From: Solanum dulcamara
Lineage: Eukaryota > Streptophyta > Magnoliopsida > Solanales > Solanaceae
DNA: 64,000 bases
Assembly (NCBI RefSeq): GCF_947179165.1
Contig: NC_077242.1
Span: 27,104,097 to 27,168,096 of the forward strand
Reading direction: 5' to 3'
The stretch's first letter is position 1. The number at the start of each line of letters is the position of its first letter. The notes below the pieces were generated by a model, which worked only from the letters and a program-made list of their open reading frames with translations, was not told where the DNA came from and ran no database searches. The position numbers and the translations under genes are program-made. Below are positions 49,540 through 60,100 of this stretch, in pieces.

Positions 49540-49893
49540 AACTCTGGAGAAAAATCAAAAAAAAAGAAAAAAGATGACAGAATGAAAACCTAAAACTCTA
49601 ATTTAGTCAGTGGCTCCCAAAAACACATAGGAAAATGGGTGTTTTCCCTATGCATCGGCAGTGTAGTTCCTTATTGTGGGCCAGCAAAAGGGAGCGGATA
49701 ACACGTGTATGTTACTGTCCTATTGGCTGAAATAGTGGGGCCCGGGACACAGTGGATAGCCACAGCCAATAGTAATCTCGTACACACGTAGGACGACGTC
49801 GTATTACGAGGTCTCTCCTTAAATCTTAAACAGAAACAACTCTTCAAGTATTTGAATACAACAAAATTTCAGAAACCTTTGTTGGCTGAAGTA
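49540..49893. promoter_or_regulatory. Bidirectional promoter, complete copy A (354 bp)
   Basis: It lies between the start codon of the 517-codon gene (49539, minus) and the ATG of the canopy pseudo-exon (49894, plus). It contains a G-box CACGTG at 49702-49707, CCAAT boxes in both directions (ATTGG 49722-49726, CCAAT 49766-49770) and a palindrome GACGTC at 49795-49800. These are sequence motifs only; factor binding is inference. Compared with copy B at 50,894-51,123 it keeps about 125 bp that are deleted there. Confidence 0.55.
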
Positions 49894-50103
49894 ATGGGGA
49901 AATTTGACAAGGTTGCATTGTTGTTGATATCTTTCATAGTGATAACAATATTGTTTCCGATTGTTGTTCAATGCTCAAAGAAAGCAGTAGGAGTGGCTAG
50001 AAAAAAAGACATTCCTTATATAAGATGTTAGGTATGTAAGAAGCTGACGTATCAGCTATACCATCACGTTCAGAACAAACAAGCTGAGCTCTCTCCAAAG
50101 AAG
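49894..50103 (+). pseudogene. Duplicated exon 1 of the canopy-like gene, with premature stop
   Basis: This 210-bp exon copy has the same length as the intact exon at 51124-51333. It keeps the ATG, the signal-peptide coding part and a GT donor (AAG|GTAATT). Codon 46 (Gln in the intact copy) is TAG at 50029-50031. It lies behind the complete copy of the promoter. If transcribed, it would give a 45-residue secreted-type peptide, or a transcript spliced to exon 2 with an early stop. It is the inner product of the tandem duplication. Confidence 0.85.
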
Positions 50104-50231
50104 GTAATTTTCTCATCTGGGATTTCCGTTTTGCATGCCCAACCTAAGTATAGTTTGGTTTTCGGGAAAGTGCAATTGATCAGAATACTGATTGGACATG
50201 TAGGTTTCTTAATGGTTGGTTATTGGATATA

Positions 50232-50416
50232 TGTTGGAAATAAAAGTAGACCACTAAAATAATATTTACGGCAATAAATGTGAAATAATAATGTAACACT
50301 AAGATATAATAATCAACACAAGAATAATAATGACATCAAGATTTCACTTGAAAAACCATTTTAAGTGTAAAAATCATGGGCCGAGAAGAGCAAAGTAATC
50401 CACTAAGGAACTCTAT
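50232..50416 (-). repeat. Copia LTR fragment inside duplicated unit
   Basis: From TGTTGGAAAT at 50232 this segment matches the LTR at 51462-51640. It ends abruptly near 50,416, where sequence of exon 1 of the 517-codon gene begins. It marks the duplication junction. Confidence 0.8.
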
Positions 50417-50893
50417 AATCCCACATCCAAACAGTCACTAACTCCCTCAAAGCCCTAAGGAAACCCTCTGAAACCTCGCATCCAATTCTCTACACCCTCA
50501 CAGCATACATGAACATACCCAAGAATTGAATGAACCAATCCGTTTACCTCTCTCACAAATTTCTTCTCTTTCTTAGCTTTCTGCTCAAAACCTTTCAAAC
50601 CCATTGCCAACCTAAACACATTATAAGCTGAAACAAATGCTGCAAGCCTTTTGAAAGGGTCATTTGCTGAAAACTCGATAAAGTAGAGCTGAGTAAACCC
50701 AGATAGCTTCAAAAGGCGGGTCGACGCTACGTTGTAGTGATTCGTCGAAATTTGAACTCAAAGGTGACAACTTCTCAGAGTCTGGCGAGTCCAATACGTC
50801 TTGAATTAGATTGTTTAGTATAATTTCGTGTTTATGGCCTACGAGATTATTGGAAAATTGATGTTTTAATGTTTCCATAGGAGTTGAAACCAT
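50417..50893 (-). pseudogene. Truncated duplicate of exon 1 of the 517-codon gene
   Basis: It runs on the minus strand from an ATG at 50893. The first 70 codons are nearly identical to those at 49539. A shift after VYSALLYR, an internal loss of about 60 bp (the MYNVFRLAM region joins early) and a cut at about 50,417 follow. It lacks the last 80 codons of exon 1 and all later exons, so it cannot make the full protein. It is the inner, decaying copy of the tandem duplication. Confidence 0.85.
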
Positions 50894-51123
50894 AACTCTG
50901 GAGAAAAATCAAAAAAAGAAGAAGAAAGATGACAGAATGAAAACCTAAAACCCTAATTTAGTCAGTGGCTCCCAAGAACACATAGGAAAATAGGTGTTAT
51001 AGGAATCACGTACACGCGTAGGACGACATCGTATTACGAGGTCTCTCATTAAGTCTCAAACAGAAAGGACTCTTCAGGTATTTGAATACAACGAAATTTC
51101 AGAAATCTTTGTTGGCTGAAGTA
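50894..51123. promoter_or_regulatory. Bidirectional promoter, shortened copy B (230 bp), upstream of the intact canopy-like gene
   Basis: It matches 49,540-49,893 except for a deletion of about 125 bp at about 51,000, which removes the G-box and both CCAAT boxes. GACGTC of copy A reads GACATC here, while ACGCGT at 51014-51019 exists only here (ACACGT in copy A). This is what now lies in front of the intact gene. Confidence 0.55.
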
Positions 51124-54100
51124 ATGGGGAAATTTGACAAGGTTGCATTGTTGTTGATATCTTTCATAGTGATAACAATATGGTTTCCGATTGTTGTTCA
51201 ATGCTCAAAGAAAGCAGTAGGAGTGGCTAGAAAAGAAGACATTCCTTATATAAGATGTCAGGTGTGTGAGAAGCTGGCTTATCAACTATACCATCACGTT
51301 CAGAACAAGCAAGCTGAGATCTCTCCAAAGAAGGTAACTTTCTCATCTGGGATTCCCGTTTTTCATACCCAACCTAAGTATAGTTTGGTTTTCGGGAAAG
51401 TTCAATTGATCAGAATACTGATTGGACATGTAGGTTTCTTAATGGTTGGTTATTGGATATATGTTGGGAATAATAGTAGCCCACCAAAATAATATTTACG
51501 GCAATAATGTAGCACCAAGATATAGTAATTAACACAAGAATAATAATGACACCAAGATTTTCACTTGGAAAACCATTTTAAGGGGAAAACCCATGGGCCG
51601 AGAAGAGCAACGTAATCCACTATAATAAGGAACTTTATACTGCTAGTCTCGAGTACAATACTCGAGATATTACTCACTCAAAAGAAAGAACCCTCTATTG
51701 TTTTTTCCACCTCACTCTAACATCGCTTACACTTTCTATTTTTTCTTCATAGACTACATTGTTCATAAAAACCATTTACACTTTGTTTTCTATGCTATCA
51801 CATATGTTTCTCTCTGCGTTTGGTGTAGAAATGAGAGCTGAAGTTCTCCTTATATAGGTAAGAGCACCTCCTGATGGACCATTCAGAATGAAGATTGGTT
51901 GCAATTTGCAGTGACGCCTATAATAGCAAGTTGCCTTGTTATCCCTTTTTTAATTTTATTTGAATTGGGGATGGACCCGACAAATCTCCCCCTCTAAACC
52001 CAGTCACCGAAAGGAGATAACACCAAACTTCTAGCTTGAGTGCATGCCGACAAGTTGTTTGATCAATTCAAACTTGTCTTTTGGTACCACCTTAGTCAGC
52101 ATAGCTACATGATTCTTGTGTGTAGAAATCTTCAGGACTTGTAGAGATTCATTATTTACTTCTTCTTGAATCCAGTGAGATCTCACGCCAATGTGTTTTG
52201 TCCTTGTATGGTACATGGAGTTTTTGCTCAAGTCTATTGCACTTTGACTGTCACGATAAATGATATACTCCTTCTGATGCAAACCAAGCTCTTGAAGGAA
52301 CTGTTTCAGCCATATCATCTATTTTCCAGCTTCAATAGAGGCAATGTACTCCATTTCAGTTGTTAAGAGTGTGACGTGCTTCTGTAATCTTGATTGTCAT
52401 GATATAGCTCCTCTTAAAAAAGTAAACAAATATCCCATAGTAGACTTTCCATTTTCATGATCACATGTCATATGTGCATCTATATATCATGTCCCTGATG
52501 CTCCAAAACAAAAGCAGTCTCTTGAGGTAACTCTCAGGTATTTGAGTCTCCACTTTACTACTTCCTGATGCTCTATTTTAGGATTTTCAAGAAACTTGCT
52601 AACAACATCTACTGCATGAGCAATATTAGGTCTAGTGCATACCATTGCGTACATCAAGTTTCTGACTACCGAAGAATAAGGATCTTTGGCAATGGTCTCT
52701 TTATACTCCTTTGTTGTAGCCTGTAGGACACATTTGCTTGCTCAACTTCAGATGACCATCAATAGGCGTGCTAACAGGTCTAGCACTCTTCATGTTGAAT
52801 TGTTCTAGTAGACATTCAATATACTTCCCCAGAGATAGTCACAATTTTCTATTTGTTTGTTCTCTAACAATCTTCATCCCTAGAAGTAGTTGTGTTTGGC
52901 CCAAGTCCTTCGTGTAGAATGACTTAGACAAATCTCTCTCCAACTTGGCAATTCTCTATTTGTCTTGTCCTATAATCAACATTTCATCTACATGCAACAA
53001 CAAGATACTAAAGTTATCATAAAATCTTTTGAAGTATACACATGGATCTGAAAAGTCTTTGTGTATGTTTGACTTCTCATGATGAGTTGACCATTTTGTA
53101 CCACTGCCTTGGTGTCTTCTTCAACCCATAAAGACTCTTATTCAATTTGCACACCATGTATTTCTTTCCAGCTACTTCAAAGCCATAAAATTGTTGTGGT
53201 TGCTTCATGCAGTCTCTTCTTCCAAATCTCGATGTAGGAATGCAGTTTTCACATCAAGCTATTCTACTTCAAGATCTAGGCTAGTTGTCAAGCTCAAAAT
53301 TGTTCGAATAGAAGTCATCTTGACAAGTGGTGAGAGACTTTTTGTCAAAATCTATACCTTTCTTTAGTTCGAAACCTTTTACTTCTATCGAGTTTTGTAT
53401 CTAACCAGCTTTCCATTGTCGTCTTTCTTGAGCTTTAAGACCTACTTGCACTTGAGTGATCTTTTACCTTTTGGAAGTTTAACCAGTTCATACGTGTCAT
53501 TTTGTGTAGATAATCCATCTCTTCTTGCATGGCTTCCACCATTGGTATTGATTTGAATGAGACAGTACCTCTCAGAAATATTCTGGCTCCCCCCTCATCA
53601 GTGAAGAGAAGATACTTTGAGGAAGGGTATCTAGATGACACAAACTTTTCCCTTTCTAATCTTCTCTAAAGTTGAGGTTGTTCTTGTTCTTTAGTAAGGG
53701 TTTTGCACTGGTAATCTTGTGTACAATACTCAAGAGAAAACCACACATACAAAAGAAAGAACCCTCTTTTGACTTTTCCACTTCACTATAAGACCGTTGA
53801 CGCTCTTTATTTCTCTTCACATACTATGCTGCCTCTAAATTGCTGACACTTCTCTCTATGCTCTCAGATATCCCTCCGTTCATTTTTAGTTGTCACGGTT
53901 TGACTTGACACATCCATTAAGAAAACAATTATTGATATACGTATTTGACCATATTATCTCCATTAATTGATGCTTAATACTAGGTCTTGGAATATGATTT
54001 GGAGAATAGTATTTAATGCTAAGGGTAAAACATGGAAAAAAATAATTGTGTTTTCTTGATATGTCAAAAGTGACAAGTAAAATGAAAATTTATTTTAGGA

Positions 54101-57100
54101 GAAAGTGACAAGTAAATTTCTCTCTGAGTTTTCTGTGTACAAATGAGAGCTGAAGCTCTCCTTATATAGATGAGAGCACCTCCTGATGGACCCGTCAGAA
54201 TGAGATTAGTTGGCATGTACAAATTGCCTGACACCTACAATAGCAAGGTTCCTTGTTATCTCTTTTCTTTTTCTTTTTCTTTTTATTTGAATTGAGGATG
54301 GAACCCCCCAATATATGGATATTTGCTTTTAACTATTGTTCTCTTGGAGTTTGTTTTTACATTACTTAATCTTCTGTTTGTCTGATGCAATGGATATGGT
54401 TTGATGATGTCAGATCTCGGAGTATCAGATAATAGAGATTTCAGAGAATGTATGCAATTTAAAGAAGCAGGAAGCTGATTGGATTCTTAAAGTTGACATA
54501 GTTGAACAAGGTGATAGGTTGGAGGTAAGAATTCTGCAAGTGTCTCTTTTCTTTGCTTATATTATAATGGCTTAGTCGATCCTTGTAACTTCTTTTTGGT
54601 GAATTGGGTTGGTTCGTTTACGGTGGCGGGCCCAAGACTTTTAGTCGTGGGTGCTTAACTGTGTTAAATCTCAAAGTGCTACTTTGTGATTGGGTGCTCA
54701 GCCACTATCTTTATATGTTATTAGTAATTTTTTTGATATAAAAATGTAATGTTTTGGCAAAACAAAATGGGTGCTTGAACACCCAGTAGCTACAATGAAG
54801 ATCCGCCATTGTTGGTAAACAATTAGTGTAGCTTCTACTAATTGAGCTGCTGGCAAGATAAACACATCTATGTTTCATTCATTGTTGGCAATTGACAACT
54901 CTGTCACTAAACACTGTATTTTCTATGCTATTACTTACACAGTGTAGCTTTTAATTTGAAAGAACTATTGAATTTTTTTTATGGTGGGCATCAAGTCCAT
55001 CATTTTATATATTTCTGAGAGGATTCTTATTTGATATTGCCAATGTTCAGCTGGTTGAGCAAGACTCAGAAGGACAATGTAATTCAGAATGCAAAACAAT
55101 AGAACGTGCTTGTCAAGATGTAAGTTGTCCTACTTATTATGTGCATTTGGTGTTGATGCAAACAAATACTGTTTTTATTAATGCGTAAAGGGGTTGTAAG
55201 TTCATAATGGCATGATGCATGCTTACATTGAGCTACAGAAGTATTTTTTGACTTTTTTTCCAAATAAAAAACTCATCTCCTTCCCAATTTCCTCTCATTG
55301 TGCAATTATGATTTAATCACGTTTATATACCCATACTTATTGGCTTCCTATGTTGAAAGATTAACAGCACTTTGCTTGTTGCTCTTGATTTTTTTTTTCT
55401 TTTTGCTTCAGTATAAGTTGTCTTGTAAACAGGTTCTATATTTTGCTGTCTTGAGTATGACAATCAAACTATTTCTTGCAGCAATTATCTTTCTTCATAT
55501 TTTGCAGGTAATGGACTATTCTGATACAGATGTGGCAGAATATTTATATAAAACCAAACCAGATCTTGATTCCTTGAAAAGTTTCCTTTGCAAGGATTTG
55601 ACCCAAGTTTGTAGCAAGGCACCGCCTCCAGTTCCTAAGGTAATGTCAAGCTTTATGACATTGAGGTTTAACCGGTAAATTCATCCAATAGCCGAATTTC
55701 TATGCTTTTTTTCTCCCTCTTCGTGCCTTGTGGCCCCACTGTTATCTGGTTTTGTAAACAATATAGCACATAGTCCTTGTTCTTTAGCTTTATCAGTAAA
55801 AGTAGTCCTTATTCTTTAGACATGAAAGACAGACGACATCCAAAAATATTTTCATCTTTTGTTCCAAGATTCGACTGCTATACTGCATCTCATATTAGAC
55901 ATATCTTTGGTTTATGCCAGTAATTCAACTGTAGGAAGAGCGAGTTGTGCATGTGCACATACTGTTTCAACATATTTGTTTGTTGGATACACAGAAATAT
56001 GTGATGATAAATTATACATGTAATATATTGCTTCCCTTTTTTCCTTTTTTTGGGGGGTGAGGGAACGGAATTGGTTCCCAGTTCTGAGAGACTACATCTC
56101 TAGAATAAATTGATTGAATATTAACTAATTAAATAATAGAAAATAAGCATGCTCATAATTAGAGCCGTCAATATGGGGATTGGCCCGTTGGTCCGGCCCA
56201 GCCCAACCCGTGATTTAATAGGGTTGGGCTAAGTGTTTTGGAGCCAGCCTAAAAGTGAGGCCTTTTAGTCCGGCCCATGAAGCTTGAGCGATGAGCCATC
56301 AGACTTGTTCTGAAAAGGATCACATTTCTGAAATGCCTTCCTTTCCAATAAAACAGTGTGAGTAACCTTTTCAAAGTAGCTTCCACCCCAGAATGGCCAC
56401 CTTGAGGGGAAGACTGCTATAGAGCCATGATCTTCTTCCTTTTTTTTTTGTTTGAAATTGGTAACGTTGTATTCCTCAGCATTAAGGATATGCTGGAGAC
56501 CTTCAAAAAGAGGCAAACAGAGAGTATGAGGAAGCTACCTACAGAGATCCTAACAAATCTACTAGTTCTAGTTCATCTATTTCTATCTTTTTACACCAAT
56601 AATAAAAAGATACAATATAATTCCATTTAACTTTATGAATGGAATTAGACCTATCTTCAACGCTTCTGCAATTTCTCTCTTTCCATACATTCCACCATAT
56701 GCAATGTGGGATGATTTTCCACCATCTCTTCTGGCTCCTGCTCCCTCCTCTTCTAATCCAACAACTCAACAGATCTGCAGTGTGCTCAGTCATGGTCCAT
56801 CTTGTATTAGTGAGGGTAAGAAATAAGGCCCATAACTGTGCAGTGAATTTATAATGCAAAAAGAGGTGATTGAACTCTTCTGTTTCGCCACAAAGTTGGC
56901 ATCTGGAGACTATAATGCACCTCTTTCTCTTCAAAACCTCCTGTGTTAGGCAAACCTTTCTTACTACCAACCAGGTAAAACATTTTACTTTAGTTGGAAC
57001 TATGTTTTTCCAGACATTGTTCCACAAAAATTGTTCTCCTGTTTTGATGTGCATTACTTATCTCCTAAGCCCTCTTAACAGAGAATTTTCCATCATTTTC

Positions 57101-60100
57101 GTGATTCCATCTCATAGAATCTGAATTTGAGGTAGTGCCTGAGAAGTCCTCTAGTAGAAGAAGCATGTTGGTTACCCTGTCCACCTCCCAATCATTCAAT
57201 AATCTTCTAAAAGAAAGATCCCATCCATGATCAGTCCAACATTCTTTGACAGTTTGCTTTAGGGTTGTTGCATATGATGAATAAGTTAGGAAAGGTATCC
57301 TTCAGCGGGTTCTGATTGTTCCAAGCATCTACCCAAAACTTTGTTTTTCTCCCATCTCCCACTTTTATAGTCATGTTCTCTTCTATCTTTGGCCAAAGGT
57401 CTCTGATTGTTCTCCATGCCCCACTTCCATATGGAATAGAACTAGTATTGCTACACCATGGATTGCTCTCACCATATTTAGCTTTGATGATCTCCTTCCA
57501 TAGAGCCTGATCTTCTTCACTGTATCTCCAAAGCCATTTCATCAGGAGGCTATCATTCCATCTCCTCATTTTTGATGCCTAATCCTCCCAAGTACCTATT
57601 TTTCAATGTTACTTCCCATTTCACCAACTTATATCATTTGTTTTCCTTACATCCTTGCCAAAGAAAATCCCTTCTGAGTTTGTCCAGTTTCTTCACAACC
57701 TTCGGCGGTATCGGGAATAAAGACATTACATAAGTAGGAAGAGAGTCCAAAACTGAGTTTATAAGAGTGAGTCTTCCTCCAAATGATAAATATTGAGTCC
57801 TCCTCCTTGTTAATGTCTTTTCTTCCTTCTCTATTATGCCATCCCAAATCACTGTCTCTTTATGTTTATAGCCAAGTGGCATGCCCAAGTAAATTATAGG
57901 CAAATGATCAACATTACAACCAAGTATGTTAGCCAAACTCTGGATGTTGAGTACCTCCGTAATTGGGAACAAACTGCTCTTCATCTAATTTATCTTCAAA
58001 CCTGATGTGGTTTCAAAAAATAATAATAGCAATCTGATGTAGTTTATATGTTCTTCAGTAGATTCACAAAAAATGGTATCGTCAGCATAAAGTAGATGAC
58101 ATATTTCCTTGGTTTGCCCTAGAGCACCTCCGATTTGAAAGCCTCTGATCCACTTCTTTAGAATTTCTCTCCTCATTATACTATCAAAACCTTCCATAGC
58201 CAAAACAAAAAGAAATGGTGAAAGGGGATCACCCTGTCTAAGACCCCTCCCGGATGGGAAAAATCCAACAGGTTCACCATTCACCAGAATAGAATACTTG
58301 ACAGTACTGATGCAAAAATTAATCCACCCCATCCATTTCTCACCAAAACCCATTTGTCTGAGTATGTTCAACAGAAATTTTCAGTTAACATGGTCATAAG
58401 CCTTTTCAATGTCTAATTTGCACATGATTCCAGGCTCATTTCCTTTCATTCTAGAATCCACACACTCACTAGCAATAAGTGCAGCATCCATAATCTGTCT
58501 CCCTTATATGAAAGCCATTTGGTTCTTGTTGACCAATCTATCTATTTTACCCTTTCCAATCTTTCAACCAGAAGCTTTGCTATCACCTTGTAAATTCTAG
58601 TGATCAAGCGTATTGGTCTGAAGTCCTTCAGTTCTGAAGCCCCTGCTTTCTTAGGGATGAGGTCCACATAGGTTGCATTGAAGCTTTTCTCAGTCCTTAT
58701 ATTAGCATGGAAATCATGAATAGCATTCTTAATATCCTCTTTAAGCACATCCCAGAATGCAAGGTCAAAGGACATGGGAAAGCCATCAGGCCCTGGTGCC
58801 TTTTCCATTGCACATAGCTTGAGACTGTCTTGTATCTCTTTCTCTTCAAATTCTCTTTTGTAACCACTCTTGTTCTTCTTCAGTTATACATGTGGGATTG
58901 TTAAGCTGCAAATCAGGTCTCCATTCTTCTGATTCCTTATACAGATTTTGGTAAAACCTTTGGATGGCCTCCTTGATTTCTACTGGATCATTGATGTTGT
59001 TGCCACCAACTATGAAGTTTTCAATGGAGTTGTATCTCTTATGTGCTGTGGCAATTCTATGGAAATATTTTGTATTTTTTCCCCATGCTTCAGCCATTGT
59101 ATTCTTGATCTTTGTCTCCAACCTATCTCCTCTCTTTTAGCCACCTCTTCAAAGTCCAAAGCTAAATTGGTTTTCTGTAACAATTCATCATCTGTAAGAC
59201 TTCTTTGTTCTTGGATAGTCTCCAAATTGGCAATTTGGTTTAAGAGCTCCTCTTTTTGTTGTTTCCAGTTGCCCTTGTTAGTTCTACTCCACTGTTTCAA
59301 TTCTCCTTTGAGCAGTTTCAACTTTTCAACTAGAATGTATACAGGTCTGCCACCAACTCTGAAAGAGATCCACCACATGTTCACTTTTTCCTTGAACCCC
59401 TCAACCCCCATCCACCAATTTTCAAACTTAAAATAGGATTTCTTGAAATTTATATCACTACAAGTCAACAAAACTGGATTATGATCTGAGACCAATTTTG
59501 GAATAATTTCTTGTTTGATGTTAACAAACTGTTCCTCCCATTGAGAGGAAAAGAGAAATCTGTCGATCCTAGATGCCGAGTTGTGGTTCTCCCCTCTTCT
59601 CCATGAGTAAGACCCTACAGGAGGGTCTATCAACTCCAGTTCCTCTATGAATTCGGAAAATTCTGTCATGGTTCCATTTATTCTGTAACAGCTTGTTCTT
59701 TCGGAGTGATATCTGATAACATTAAAGTCTCCACACACTACCCATGGCCCTTCACATAGACTTCTCATGGATCCCAGTTCACACCTTAATTCTCTCCTAT
59801 CCATTCTAATGCATTTAGCATACACAGCTGTGAGGGACCAGGTAAGATTCTGATTTTTTCCAGACAACTTACAAGTGATACACTGATCTCCATTCTCCAC
59901 TAACTCCCCTTCCCATATCCTCTTATCCCACAAAAGAGAATCCCTCCGCTGCTACCCTCTGCCTGTAAGTGTATTTCTCCAACCCATCTATTACTCCAGA
60001 TACTATCTAGCAACCTACTGACGTTACCATTTAATTTAGTTTCCACTAAAATATAAACATCTGCCCCCAACGTTAACTAATCCCCTTTTCTTGTCATCAT

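Larger units (their letters stand above)
51462..54310 (-). mobile_element. Ty1/copia element, internally deleted, in intron 1 of the canopy-like gene
   Basis: On the minus strand it has a 5' LTR remnant (about 53,708-54,310), the reverse transcriptase and RNase H region, a purine-rich tract (TTTAGAGGGGGAGATT) and a 521-bp 3' LTR (51462-51982). The LTR has TG...CA ends (TGTCGGG and CCAACA). A 5-bp duplication ATATA borders it. gag, protease, integrase and the inner end of the 5' LTR are gone through a deletion. The 5' LTR is itself split by a MITE. Confidence 0.85.

Noticed and set aside
49695..49790. ER-stress element (CCAAT-N9/10-CACG type) in promoter copy A
   Set aside because: CCAAT and CACG/CGTG parts are present but the spacing between ATTGG and CGTG is 14 bases, not 9 or 10.
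51082..51123. Longer N-terminus of the canopy-like protein by 14 codons
   Set aside because: The upstream codon is TTG, not ATG; the first ATG is at 51124 and is followed directly by the signal peptide.
55298..55678. 126-codon plus-strand frame as an independent gene
   Set aside because: It runs through intron 3 sequence into exon 4 of the canopy-like gene; splice sites and cysteine pattern support the spliced model.
58948..59436. 162-codon plus-strand frame
   Set aside because: It is the antisense shadow of the LINE endonuclease region on the minus strand.
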